From: Arsenicibacter rosenii
GTDB lineage: Bacteria; Bacteroidota; Bacteroidia; Cytophagales; Spirosomataceae
Direction: 5' to 3'
Assembly (NCBI RefSeq): GCF_001870735.1
Contig: NZ_MORL01000021.1
Coordinates: 37,332 to 101,331, forward strand
Length of the DNA: 64,000 nt
Below the pieces are notes generated by a model. That model was not told where the DNA came from, did no database searches, and was given only the letters and a program-made list of their open reading frames with translations. Shown here one piece after another: positions 43,729 through 52,347 of the stretch (its first letter is position 1; every line of letters begins with the position of its first letter). The translations under genes and the position numbers were made by a program.

Positions 43729-46059
43729 ATGCGAAGACCGTGTACTTTATTACTGTATTTAGTAAGCGTCTGGATGATCCTGCTTTCCACACGGGCAACG
43801 GGTCAAAGTGTGCCGGTAAACACACCGGCGAATGCCACTATCTGTATTGGACAACCGGTTTCAATTACGATTAACTGCCCGGTTGATTACAATAAACCAT
43901 CCTCAATTACGGTGCTACGCGGAAGTTCAGGCTTTATAATACCTGCTCCACCGGCCAGTACTGACGGATTTCAATACATAAACCCGGCTGTCGGTGTAGG
44001 TACCCTGATCTGGAAGTCGACAAATAATCCGGGTTCGTATCAGTTCAGAACGAGCTGTCGGAGCAATGCGACAACTTCGCCCAGAGTAACGGCTGTTTCG
44101 TACATAACAGTCTTACCTACTCCGTCGCTGAGCATTGCCGCATCGGAGCCATGTGGCCAGGGACCCGTTTCTCTCTCTGCAATTGGTTGTGAGAACGGGG
44201 CTGTGAAATGGTCAACCGGTGAAATAAGTGCCGTTCTGAACCTGAGCGCAGTTAATAGCAGCATGACGTATTCAGCCACCTGCACCGTTGGCTCCGGTTG
44301 TGTGGCAACGGCTAGGCGGACCATCGGTCCGAAACCAAGTGTAACGCTGGCGCCGGGTAACCTGACGGTTTGTACCGGAGAAAAAATAAACCTGACCGCC
44401 AGGTCAGAAACGGGTACCAGCTATCGCTGGAACACCGGCGCTACTACTTCAAGTATCAGTGTATCGGCGACAGGCAGCTATCAGGTAGCTGTGACGGATA
44501 GCCGTGGCTGTTCAACATCCGCTACGGCCAGTATCGTTGTTGAGCAGCCGGTTTCGGTAACAATAACTCCACAGTCATTAACACTTTGTGAAGGGCAGAC
44601 AGCTATTCTGACAGCCTTAGGACCCTCCAATATCAGCACCTATAAGTGGAGTACCGGGGCTACGTCTGAGACAATTGTTGCCGGTAAAACCGGTACCTAT
44701 GCTGTAGAAGTTAAAAGTGAAGGTGGCTGCTCGGCACGCGTATCTACCACGATAACGGTGCTTCCCCGGCTGACAATCAGATCGTCGGCTACTGCCGTTT
44801 GTGCCAACCAAAACGTGACCCTGGCGGCTACCGGCTGTGAGAAAACAAAACTGATCTGGAGCACCGGTGCCACCGGCACAGAACTTGTTGTGCGGCCATC
44901 ACAGACGACCGTTATTTCGGCGACCTGTCTGAGCAGCTTGTGTTCGGTCAATAATACAGCTTCTACAACCGTGACTGTGGTATCGCCGCCCGCTTCGCCA
45001 ACCATTACGGGTAGTCAGACAGCTTGCTTCGGCGGAGTGATCTCATTGTCAGCTGTTTGTGAGACCGGTACAGCACTTTGGAATGGTGCGTCTAAAGACG
45101 GGGTATTTGTCGGAACCGCTTCCCGGGCCGGGGTCCTTATCTACATGGCTATCTGTACGAATGCCGTTAACTGTGCAAGTACGTCAATATACAGCGTTAC
45201 GGTGGCGGCTCCTCCGGTGATTACGGCCTCACCAAATGTAGCCGTATGTGTGGGCGAACCGCTGACGCTGACGGCAAGCTGCTCAACAGGAGAGGTTGTC
45301 TGGAATAATGCCGTTGCGGGAAGCCGTTTTGTGGTAAACACGTCGGTGGCAGGTATTAATACCATTTCGATCAGTTGCAGCAATGCCGCCGGCTGTTCTA
45401 ATCAGGTTGTAAGGCAGGTGTCAATCGGCTCTCTGTCAAGCTTCTCGCTGGTGAATACCGGTACATATCCTGCCGCTGGTTCCACGCTGATTGCCGATGT
45501 TCCGGAGTCGTTTTTATACATTGCGCCAAGTCTGCCCGCATCGGTAGCCCTTGTCGGATCGGTCTGCGGAAACGGAGGCGAGTTCAGTTATTCAATTGCC
45601 AGGGCCGGTGCTTCTTCGGCTCCGGTGATTTACCGGCAACAGAATACAACATTGACGGTCCCTGGTTCAGCAACCGGTATGCCGGCACTGGGCGCAGGAC
45701 GGTATGTTGTTACAATTATGACACCGACGGGCCTGCGGGTGATCAATTTTACGATTGCGGGCAGCGGCGCCGGCCGGACAGCAACCCCTGAAGCGACTGA
45801 AGCAGAGCTATCGGTGCGTGTGATCGGCAACCCCGTGGTGAACGATGCTGAAATTATCGTCGACGGGGCTGAGGGCAAAACGCTGAATCTGTTCCTGTCC
45901 GATATGCAGGGCCGTGCGGTTCATACGTTTACGCAGGAAGATGCGCCTGCATCGTTCCGTTACCGGCTGCCGATGAGCGGGCAGTTATCCGGAATGTATA
46001 TTCTGAAGGCCGTTACGGATACAAAACAGAAAAGTATCCGTATTCTGAAAGGAAACTAA
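43729..46059 (+). CDS. Secreted Ig-like repeat protein with T9SS sorting domain
   Basis: A 776-residue surface protein with a signal peptide and at least six repeated beta-sandwich modules of about 80 residues, each with a Cys near its start (CTGEKINLTARSETGTSYRWNTGAT; CEGQTAILTALGPSNISTYKWSTGAT; CANQNVTLAATGCEKTKLIWSTGATG; CVGEPLTLTASCSTGEVVWNNA). These resemble Ig-like/PKD-like modules of gliding-bacterium adhesins. The final ~75 residues form a type A T9SS sorting domain (VRVIGNPVVNDAEIIVDG to LSGMYILKAVTD). Adhesion or matrix binding is inferred. It ends in a strong terminator. Confidence 0.93.
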   Translation: MRRPCTLLLYLVSVWMILLSTRATGQSVPVNTPANATICIGQPVSITINCPVDYNKPSSITVLRGSSGFIIPAPPASTDGFQYINPAVGVGTLIWKSTNNPGSYQFRTSCRSNATTSPRVTAVSYITVLPTPSLSIAASEPCGQGPVSLSAIGCENGAVKWSTGEISAVLNLSAVNSSMTYSATCTVGSGCVATARRTIGPKPSVTLAPGNLTVCTGEKINLTARSETGTSYRWNTGATTSSISVSATGSYQVAVTDSRGCSTSATASIVVEQPVSVTITPQSLTLCEGQTAILTALGPSNISTYKWSTGATSETIVAGKTGTYAVEVKSEGGCSARVSTTITVLPRLTIRSSATAVCANQNVTLAATGCEKTKLIWSTGATGTELVVRPSQTTVISATCLSSLCSVNNTASTTVTVVSPPASPTITGSQTACFGGVISLSAVCETGTALWNGASKDGVFVGTASRAGVLIYMAICTNAVNCASTSIYSVTVAAPPVITASPNVAVCVGEPLTLTASCSTGEVVWNNAVAGSRFVVNTSVAGINTISISCSNAAGCSNQVVRQVSIGSLSSFSLVNTGTYPAAGSTLIADVPESFLYIAPSLPASVALVGSVCGNGGEFSYSIARAGASSAPVIYRQQNTTLTVPGSATGMPALGAGRYVVTIMTPTGLRVINFTIAGSGAGRTATPEATEAELSVRVIGNPVVNDAEIIVDGAEGKTLNLFLSDMQGRAVHTFTQEDAPASFRYRLPMSGQLSGMYILKAVTDTKQKSIRILKGN

Positions 46060-46071
46060 TTATTTGCCGTA

Positions 46072-46117
46072 ACAGGAAAGCCCTCATGATGAACCCGTGA
46101 GGGCTTTCCTGTTTTCA
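46072..46117 (+). terminator. Intrinsic terminator
   Basis: Perfect 15-bp stem (46072-46086 ACAGGAAAGCCCTCA with 46098-46112) and 11-base loop, then TTTT. It ends the Ig-like repeat gene. Confidence 0.9.
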
Positions 46118-46156
46118 GAAAGACAGTGTTCGGCTATCAAAATTCCCTTTTTCCTG

Positions 46157-46164
46157 TATTTTTG
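46157..46164 (+). promoter_or_regulatory. -7 element TATTTTTG for symporter gene
   Basis: Exact TAnnTTTG match 27 bases before the ATG at 46191, giving a transcription start near 46171. No clear -33 element was found at the expected spacing. Confidence 0.5.
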
Positions 46165-46190
46165 TGGATACTGCTCTTTCAAACAACTAA

Positions 46191-47432
46191 ATGAAACGAC
46201 CAAACATTACTACACGTATCTTTCTGGGAATGGTGTTGGGTATTCTTATCGGATACTTTTTCCCGGCAACGGATTCCGGTTTTTCCGGTACCGATCTGAA
46301 TATTCTGTCTAAGGTTTTCCTGCGGCTGATTAAAATGATTATCGGCCCGCTGGTTTTCTCGACACTGGTAGTCGGGATCGCCAAACTGGGTGACTTCAAG
46401 GCAGTTGGCCGGATTGGTCTGAAAACGCTGGGCTATTTTTATTTTGCCACCATCCTGTCGCTGATCGTTGGTTTGCTGGTCGTTAATGTAATGAAGCCAG
46501 GTGAGGTGATGCAATTGCCGCTGCCTGCCAAAGGGACTGATACCGGTATCGAAGCTAAAAAACTGACGTTCGAAAACTTCATTACCCACATTTTTCCGAC
46601 GAGCTTTATTGAATCACTGGCAACGAATGAAATTCTTCAGATTGTTGTCTTCAGTATTTTCTTCGGCATTGCAGTAGGTGCTATCGGCGATCAGGGCAAG
46701 ATTGTGGTGAAGGCGCTGGATGCCATCTCACACGTTATGTTCAAGGTAACGGGCTATGTGATGGGCTTTGCGCCGTTCGGGGTACTGGGGGCTATTGCAG
46801 CAGTAGTTGCCAAACAAGGCCTTGGCATCTTGCTGGGCTATGCTTACCTGATCCTTTGCTTTTTCGGTGGCTTGTTCTTCTTTCTGTTTGTCGTCCTCTG
46901 GGCGATCTGTGCCGTCAACGGGATACCGTATCTCAAATTACTGGGGTATGTCAAGAATGCCGTAATTCTGTCGTTCAGTACGGCCAGTTCGGAAGCCTCG
47001 TTTCCGCAGACGATTGAGGCGCTTAAAAAATTCGGTTGTTCAGAACGGATTATTTCGTTTGTGTTGCCGCTGGGGTATTCCTTCAACCTGGATGGGTCGA
47101 TGCTGTACATGACCTTTGCCACAGCCTTTATTGCGCAGGCTTATGGCGTGCCACTCGACGCGCAGCAACAGATTACGATGATGCTGACGCTGATGATCAC
47201 CTCTAAGGGAATTGCCGGTGTACCGCGGGCTTCGCTGGTTATTATTGCCGGTACTATGGCTTTGTTTAACCTCCCGATCGAAGGACTGGCCTTACTGCTG
47301 GGTATCGACCAGGTACTTGATATGGGCCGTTCGGCAACGAGCGTGGCCGGTAACGCCGTAGCTACTGCCGTTATCTCTAAGTGGGAGGGCGAATGGCATC
47401 CTGAAGCCGTTCAGGAAGACGTCGCTGTATAA
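46191..47432 (+). CDS. Dicarboxylate/amino acid:cation symporter (DAACS)
   Basis: A 413-residue transporter of the GltP/DctA/EAAT family with about eight helices. Family motifs are the serine-rich FSTASSEASFPQT near residue 270 and SFNLDGSMLYM near 305, with SLVIIAGTM and the GIDQVLDMGRSATSVAGNAVA motif that binds substrate and ion. It takes up glutamate, aspartate or C4-dicarboxylates with protons or sodium; which one cannot be read. It is monocistronic or followed by a small membrane protein gene 90 bases downstream. Confidence 0.97.
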   Translation: MKRPNITTRIFLGMVLGILIGYFFPATDSGFSGTDLNILSKVFLRLIKMIIGPLVFSTLVVGIAKLGDFKAVGRIGLKTLGYFYFATILSLIVGLLVVNVMKPGEVMQLPLPAKGTDTGIEAKKLTFENFITHIFPTSFIESLATNEILQIVVFSIFFGIAVGAIGDQGKIVVKALDAISHVMFKVTGYVMGFAPFGVLGAIAAVVAKQGLGILLGYAYLILCFFGGLFFFLFVVLWAICAVNGIPYLKLLGYVKNAVILSFSTASSEASFPQTIEALKKFGCSERIISFVLPLGYSFNLDGSMLYMTFATAFIAQAYGVPLDAQQQITMMLTLMITSKGIAGVPRASLVIIAGTMALFNLPIEGLALLLGIDQVLDMGRSATSVAGNAVATAVISKWEGEWHPEAVQEDVAV

Positions 47433-47522
47433 AAACAAGCTCGTTGGCTTGCGAATGTAAGGGGTAATCTGTATGTTAAAGTCTTTTAATCAGTTATTTA
47501 ACGAACCCTACCCCTTACCTCC

Positions 47523-47954
47523 ATGGCACAGCCAGCAATTCTGGAGTCCGAACTGGCTCCTTATTTCACAACGAAAGCCCCTTTTCAGTTTCCGGTTAAT
47601 TTTCGCGAAGGATTCGTGAAGTACTGGCCGGTCGTTTCGCTCATTCTTTTATTACTGGCGATTCCCGGCTTACTGGTATTTTTCGGCATCGGCGCGGCGT
47701 TTCTACCGGTAGCTGCCGCCGCAGGCGTAGGGCTTCTTTATACGGTTGCGATGATTGTCAGTCTGGCAGGGGCCATACTGGCCGCTATGGCGCTTCCCGG
47801 TTTATTTAACCGCAGGCGGCAGGGCTGGGTATTCAGCTACTATGGTCAATTACTGAGTCTGGCGAGCAGTGTATTTTCCATCAGCCTGTTAGGCATTATC
47901 CTGGGGCTTTTGTTTCTGATGCTGCTTTTTCAGGTTCGGGATTACTATAATTAA
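47523..47954 (+). CDS. Small four-helix membrane protein, unknown
   Basis: A 143-residue protein with four hydrophobic segments (VVSLILLLLAIPGLLVFFGIG; VGLLYTVAMIVSLAGAILAAMALPG; LLSLASSVFSISLLGIILGLLFLMLLF and the one between). The N-terminus is polar and the text PVNFREGFVKYWPVVS leads into the first helix. It resembles small integral membrane proteins of Cytophagales but no named domain is recognised. It is preceded by an ATG with no clear promoter and ends in a terminator. Confidence 0.75.
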   Translation: MAQPAILESELAPYFTTKAPFQFPVNFREGFVKYWPVVSLILLLLAIPGLLVFFGIGAAFLPVAAAAGVGLLYTVAMIVSLAGAILAAMALPGLFNRRRQGWVFSYYGQLLSLASSVFSISLLGIILGLLFLMLLFQVRDYYN

Positions 47955-47972
47955 CCGGAATGAGCTATCCGG

Positions 47973-48008
47973 TAGCCACAGCCAAGGCGGTTGTGGCTAT
48001 TTTTTTTG
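47973..48008 (+). terminator. Intrinsic terminator
   Basis: 11-bp stem (47973-47983 with 47989-47999, one G-T wobble) with a 5-base loop and a run of eight T. Confidence 0.9.
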
Positions 48009-48121
48009 CCATTTGTGGAAGCCCGCGGCGCTTTATCCTTAAAAGGTTGCGGTTTGTGGCCTGCATTCTGTAGCTTGCTGGTATAATGCATATTTTACAA
48101 ACCTAAACGTTACGGTTCTGC

Positions 48122-49036
48122 ATGAACATTTTGGAGACGCATCACATTGTCAAGCAGTATGCCCAACACCGGGCACTCGATGATGTCAGCCTGAACGTAC
48201 CCCGTGGATGTATTTTTGGATTACTCGGCCCGAACGGCGCCGGCAAAACATCGCTTATCCGGATTATCAACCAGATTACCGGTCCTGACGAAGGCGATGT
48301 CTTATTCCTGGGCGAACGCCTGAAGCCGGACCATATCCGCCGGATCGGTTATCTGCCGGAAGAGCGCGGGCTCTACAAAAAGATGAAAGTGGGTGAGCAA
48401 CTGCTTTATCTGGCCCAGCTGAAAGGCCTGAGCGAGAAACAGGCGATGGAAAAACTGAAAGTCTGGTTTATTAAGTTTGACATCAAGACGTGGTGGAACA
48501 AAAATGTGGAGGACCTCTCAAAAGGCATGCAGCAAAAAATTCAGTTTGTTGCGACCGTGCTGCACGAACCCGATCTGATTATTCTGGATGAGCCCTTCAG
48601 TGGTTTCGACCCGATCAATGCCAACCTGATCAAGGACGAAATCCTGGAGCTGAAACAAAAAGGCAGTACCATTATTTTCTCGACCCACCGCATGGAATCG
48701 GTTGAAGAGCTGTGTGACCACATTGCCCTCATTAACCGCTCCAAAAAAATACTTGACGGACCAAAACTAACGATCAAAGAGCAGTTCAAAACCCATACCT
48801 ATCACGTCGACTACCAGGGAACCATTGACGGGTTGCCGGAGCAGTTTACCTTGCTGGACAGTAAAACAACCGAAGATGGGTTTACACGGACAAATATCCG
48901 GATTCCGGCAGAGGCGCAAGTAAATGACCTGATCCGCCTTTTGCTTGACCGGGTGATGGTCCGGTCGTTCGGGGAAAATATCCCGAGTATGAATGATATT
49001 TTCATCAAAGCCGTCGGCGAAGTTCCAACCACTTAA
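48122..49036 (+). CDS. ABC transporter ATP-binding protein, NatA-like
   Basis: A 304-residue ATPase. Walker A GPNGAGKTS is near residue 38, the signature loop is LSKGMQQKIQ (~139) in place of LSGGQ, and Walker B LIILDEPFSG near 158. A C-terminal ~80-residue domain (DYQGTIDGLPEQFTLL to IPSMNDIFIKAVGE) is typical of NatA-type exporters of sodium, drugs or lipids. It partners the permease that starts 12 bases after it. No substrate can be assigned. Confidence 0.96.
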   Translation: MNILETHHIVKQYAQHRALDDVSLNVPRGCIFGLLGPNGAGKTSLIRIINQITGPDEGDVLFLGERLKPDHIRRIGYLPEERGLYKKMKVGEQLLYLAQLKGLSEKQAMEKLKVWFIKFDIKTWWNKNVEDLSKGMQQKIQFVATVLHEPDLIILDEPFSGFDPINANLIKDEILELKQKGSTIIFSTHRMESVEELCDHIALINRSKKILDGPKLTIKEQFKTHTYHVDYQGTIDGLPEQFTLLDSKTTEDGFTRTNIRIPAEAQVNDLIRLLLDRVMVRSFGENIPSMNDIFIKAVGEVPTT

Positions 49037-49048
49037 TCCTGCTACGAC

Positions 49049-50377
49049 ATGAATACAATTTTCTTAGTACTTAAACGTGAATACCTGGTCCGGGTCCGGA
49101 AAAAGTCATTCATCATCATGACCATTCTCGGGCCATTACTGTCCTTTGGTTTTTACGCGATGATGATCTTCCTGGCGGTCAGTTCGGTAGACGAAAAAAA
49201 GATTGAAGTGATTGATGCCAGCGGGATGTTTAAGGGCAAAATTCCGTCGACTGAGACCTATAAATTCTCCTATCCTGAGGTTGCGTTTGCGGATGCCAAA
49301 AAGAACTTTCTCGACAGTAAATATGACGTGTTGGCCTATATACCGGCTGATATCATGAAAAACCCTAAAGGCATTCAGTTGTATGCCGAAAAAGGGGTGA
49401 GCTACGAAATTAAGAGCGAAATTGAAAAGGCCGTTGAGCGCGAAATTGAGAACATCAAACTGACGCAGGCAGGCATTACGCGCAAAGTACTGGAGGAAGC
49501 GAAAGTGAGCGTAGACTCTGATACCATCAGCCTGAATGAGGAGGGTGAAAAGGAAAGCAGTACCGGAGCGGCGACCGCTGTCGGGGGGATTTGTGCCTTT
49601 GTATTGTACATCACTATGATGATTTACGGTACGCAGGTCATGCGCAGCATTACCGAAGAAAAGACAAACCGTATTGTTGAGGTAATTATCTCATCGATTA
49701 AGCCTTTCCAGCTTATGCTTGGCAAAATTCTGGGTGTTGCCATGGTTGGCTTAACGCAGTTTTTGCTCTGGATTTTATTAACTGTCGGTTTATTCACGAT
49801 TGCGCCCGGTATTATGGAGAAGCGGGCCGAAGTAGCCGCCAGCGTTTCCACACAGGTAACCCCGGATGGAACGTCTGCTAAGGGCGGAAAGAAGGCAACG
49901 GTTGTGCAGGCCGATAATCCGGTAACAAAAGTGATGAAGGCTGTTGGTACGCTGAATCTGCCGTTGATTATCGGTTGTTTTCTCTTCTATTACCTGGGGG
50001 GCTATTTGCTTTATAGCGCCTTGTTTGGAGCCATAGGAGCAGCAGTAGATAACGAAGCCGATACACAGCAGTTTGTCTTCCCGATTATGCTGCCAATCAT
50101 TTTTTCATTTGGTATTGCCCAGTTTGTACTGCGCGATCCGGATGGTGGTCTGGCTTTCTGGGCGTCGATGATTCCCTTTACCTCACCGATTGTGATGATG
50201 GTCCGGGTGCCGCTGGGGGTGCCGGTCTGGGAACTTGCCTTGTCGATGGTGTTGCTGGTGCTGGGCTTTATCGGAACCATCTGGCTGGCATCCCGTATCT
50301 ACCGCGTCGGTATCCTGATGTACGGTAAGAAGCCAACCTTCAAGGAAATGTCGAAGTGGCTTTTTTATAAAGGTTAA
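49049..50377 (+). CDS. ABC transporter permease, NatB/ABC-2 type
   Basis: A 442-residue permease with one N-terminal helix, a large extracytoplasmic loop (~55-175) and a C-terminal cluster of about five helices (AVGGICAFVLYITMMIYGTQVM; GVAMVGLTQFLLWILLTVGLF; LPLIIGCFLFYYLGGYLLYSALFGAIGAAV). The YSALFGAIGAAVDNEADTQQF block is the ABC-2 signature of NatB-like proteins. It acts with the ATPase encoded just upstream. The gene ends in a terminator. Confidence 0.94.
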   Translation: MNTIFLVLKREYLVRVRKKSFIIMTILGPLLSFGFYAMMIFLAVSSVDEKKIEVIDASGMFKGKIPSTETYKFSYPEVAFADAKKNFLDSKYDVLAYIPADIMKNPKGIQLYAEKGVSYEIKSEIEKAVEREIENIKLTQAGITRKVLEEAKVSVDSDTISLNEEGEKESSTGAATAVGGICAFVLYITMMIYGTQVMRSITEEKTNRIVEVIISSIKPFQLMLGKILGVAMVGLTQFLLWILLTVGLFTIAPGIMEKRAEVAASVSTQVTPDGTSAKGGKKATVVQADNPVTKVMKAVGTLNLPLIIGCFLFYYLGGYLLYSALFGAIGAAVDNEADTQQFVFPIMLPIIFSFGIAQFVLRDPDGGLAFWASMIPFTSPIVMMVRVPLGVPVWELALSMVLLVLGFIGTIWLASRIYRVGILMYGKKPTFKEMSKWLFYKG

Positions 50378-50382
50378 TTCGT

Positions 50383-50416
50383 GAAAAAGCCCGGCCATTG
50401 TGTGCCGGGCTTTTTC
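50383..50416 (+). terminator. Intrinsic terminator
   Basis: Perfect 13-bp stem GAAAAAGCCCGGC (50383-50395) / GCCGGGCTTTTTC (50404-50416); the A- and T-runs in the stem allow function in both directions, also for the convergent Rpn gene. Confidence 0.92.
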
Positions 50417-50418
50417 CG

Positions 50419-51474
50419 TTAAAGGCCTTCTTCCCGTTGAATCTGTAGAACCAGGTCTTCAGTCACGTTAAAATCTTCGGCGATCTCGGCGGGTGTTAGT
50501 TTGCCACGCTGCAGCGCCCGGATAATGCTTTGGCGGATGGCCAGTGCTTTGCCCTTTTCAATTCCCTGTTGTAGTCCCTGTTCAATTCCCTTTTCAATTC
50601 CCTGTTGTAGTCCTTGTTCAATTCCCTGTTCAATCCCCTGTTGTATTCCCTTTTCAATTCCTTGTTCAATTCCTTGTTGCAGGCCTTGTTCAATTCCCTG
50701 TTGCAGGCCTTTTTCCAGGCCGCGTGCCAGTCCTTTTTCTTCAGCATCTTCGATGTTTGTTTTCCAGACATCACGCTCGATAACCTGATTTTCGATTGCC
50801 TTAATATAGTCAATCCGATCCTGATGGCTCAGGTTATCAAATTCAAGCTTTGCCTGAACCAGCGACAACCCTTTCGCGCGGGAACCGGGCTTTACTTTAT
50901 TGTTTTTCAGATAGTAAATCCATTCATCCAGCGTGTCTTTAGCCAGGTCGTTGAAATGGTTGACTTTCAGAATGTAATATTCAGGATAGATATCGTAAAC
51001 GTTCTGGATCGAAAAACTTTTTTGCTGTCGTGACGATAAGCCGAGTGTATCGCCGGTATGTAGCCCTTTGAATTCGGTTTTCCCGTGATATACATAATCC
51101 TCCCCTTGTCCGAGGTTAAAGTAGATAATGTTGATTGAATACACTTTCTTTATCTGATGATACTCTTCGCCCAGATTAAAGTGTTCAACAACCGCTTTGG
51201 AAGTGGCAAACAACATCCTGAAAAAATAGTCTTTTTCGCTGTCTGCCTGTAGCTCAATAATGATAAGCTGCCCTTTCGAATTGATGGCCAGCATATCGAC
51301 GCGGTTAAATTTCAGGCGGGCCATATCCTGATTGCTTTCGCTCTCCAGAATCTGCTCAATTTTTATGTCTTCGCGCAGTAACTCTGAAAGAAAGCCTTCT
51401 AAAATGCCGAAGTTGGATTTCTGGCGCAGCAGCCGTTTCATGGCCCAGTCGAAGCGGATCAGATTTTTTGCCAT
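50419..51474 (-). CDS. Rpn-family PD-(D/E)XK nuclease with repeat tail
   Basis: A 351-residue protein of the Rpn (recombination-promoting nuclease, YhgA-like) family, relatives of which act as toxins and in phage defence. The nuclease core is at residues ~55-90: VDMLAINSKGQLIIIELQADSEKDYFF gives the D...ExQ catalytic pattern. Residues ~245-305 form a tract of 15 four-residue units G(I/L)xx, mostly GIEQ, GLQQ and GIEK, likely helical. The last ~43 residues look like a small helix-turn-helix. I chose the ATG at 51474, which has a -7 box TACTTTTG at 51499-51506; a longer frame overlaps the MpaB-like stop by TGATG and is less likely. Confidence 0.9.
   Translation of the reverse strand: MAKNLIRFDWAMKRLLRQKSNFGILEGFLSELLREDIKIEQILESESNQDMARLKFNRVDMLAINSKGQLIIIELQADSEKDYFFRMLFATSKAVVEHFNLGEEYHQIKKVYSINIIYFNLGQGEDYVYHGKTEFKGLHTGDTLGLSSRQQKSFSIQNVYDIYPEYYILKVNHFNDLAKDTLDEWIYYLKNNKVKPGSRAKGLSLVQAKLEFDNLSHQDRIDYIKAIENQVIERDVWKTNIEDAEEKGLARGLEKGLQQGIEQGLQQGIEQGIEKGIQQGIEQGIEQGLQQGIEKGIEQGLQQGIEKGKALAIRQSIIRALQRGKLTPAEIAEDFNVTEDLVLQIQREEGL
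50554..50733. repeat. 12-bp tandem repeats encoding Rpn tail
   Basis: Fifteen imperfect 12-base units, each encoding G-[IL]-x-x on the minus strand (for example GGAATTGAACAG-like and GGACTACAACAG-like units). Because the unit is a multiple of three, copy-number change would lengthen or shorten the tail without a frameshift. Confidence 0.9.
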
Positions 51475-51498
51475 AGCGGAAGCGTGGTAGGTACACGA

Positions 51499-51506
51499 CA
51501 AAAGTA
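51499..51506 (-). promoter_or_regulatory. -7 element TACTTTTG for Rpn gene
   Basis: Exact TAnnTTTG match on the minus strand, 25 bases before the ATG at 51474. It supports a promoter inside the short gap after the MpaB-like gene and this start codon. Confidence 0.55.
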
Positions 51507-51527
51507 GCGAAAAAACGGCCGTTGGCA

Positions 51528-52310
51528 TCAGCTGAATTTATCGAGTGCCTGAATTTGAGCCAGATACTCCGTTGGCAATAACGCTCTTTGTACCCACTTC
51601 CGGAGGCCCAATCCGTTCAGGATACCGTATAGGCCAATGGTATAACTTAACAAAGGCTTTTGGGGTAAGTGCAGTAGATGGTGAACCCGTTGCGGAACCA
51701 GCAGGGCCTGTGCCTGCCGGAGCAGGTTATAGCGCCAGTCGCCCAGTTCCTCCCGATACCGGAGAAATAACTGATCAGTATACGCAGAGTGCTCCAGGTC
51801 CTGTTGCAGGTGCTTCTGGCGGTCGATTGTCCAGTCGGCATAACGGGTTGGTAAATCCGGAATGTTCATCCCTTTGCCAACCTGATAAAACGTATAAAAA
51901 AGATCCTGCTGTTCTGCTGGTGTCAGCGGGCGGTGCAGTAGCCGGAAAGCCCGTTCTGAATAGTCAATCAGCATATACAGGACATCCCGGTAGGCCCAGT
52001 CAGGAATGGAATAACCACGGTTTTTTTCTACTCCTGCATGGATAGCGCTCATGCGTGATACGGTGTGGTGTGCGTGAGTCGTATCCGCAAAAACAATAGC
52101 CTGCGCATACTGGACCGTAGAAAACAAACGGCCGATCGGGTCGGCAGGCAGCCGGCCGGTATAAAACAACCAGTCGACGGCCCGATTGAGGGCAAATTCA
52201 GCAGCGGAGCCGGCAAAAATCAGTAATACGACATCAGCATCACCCCAAATCTGCCTCACAATCGAGTCGGGGCGTACAAAATAGCGTTCCATGTTATTTG
52301 TTGTTGACAC
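51528..52310 (-). CDS. MpaB/DUF2236-family oxygenase-like protein
   Basis: A 260-residue mostly helical protein with the pattern of the latex-clearing/MpaB (DUF2236) family: a DVVLLIFAGSAAEFALNRAVDW start, IVFADTTHAHHTVSRMSAIHAGV around residue 75 and the DWAYRDVLYMLIDYSERAF segment near 105. In this family His and Asp residues in such helices bind haem or metal in oxygenases that cleave terpenoids or polyketides; haem binding is not proved here. Its stop overlaps the unlikely longer frame of the Rpn gene by TGATG. It has an ATG at 52310, with MERYF at 52292 as an alternative. Confidence 0.85.
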   Translation of the reverse strand: MSTTNNMERYFVRPDSIVRQIWGDADVVLLIFAGSAAEFALNRAVDWLFYTGRLPADPIGRLFSTVQYAQAIVFADTTHAHHTVSRMSAIHAGVEKNRGYSIPDWAYRDVLYMLIDYSERAFRLLHRPLTPAEQQDLFYTFYQVGKGMNIPDLPTRYADWTIDRQKHLQQDLEHSAYTDQLFLRYREELGDWRYNLLRQAQALLVPQRVHHLLHLPQKPLLSYTIGLYGILNGLGLRKWVQRALLPTEYLAQIQALDKFS

Positions 52311-52347
52311 AAGATGGTTCCGCTACGTTAACGCCCGCCGGCCGGCT

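Noticed and set aside
50496..51033. Several overlapping open frames across the Rpn repeat tail on both strands
   Set aside because: A 12-base repeat keeps all frames open; their proteins are simple periodic shadows.
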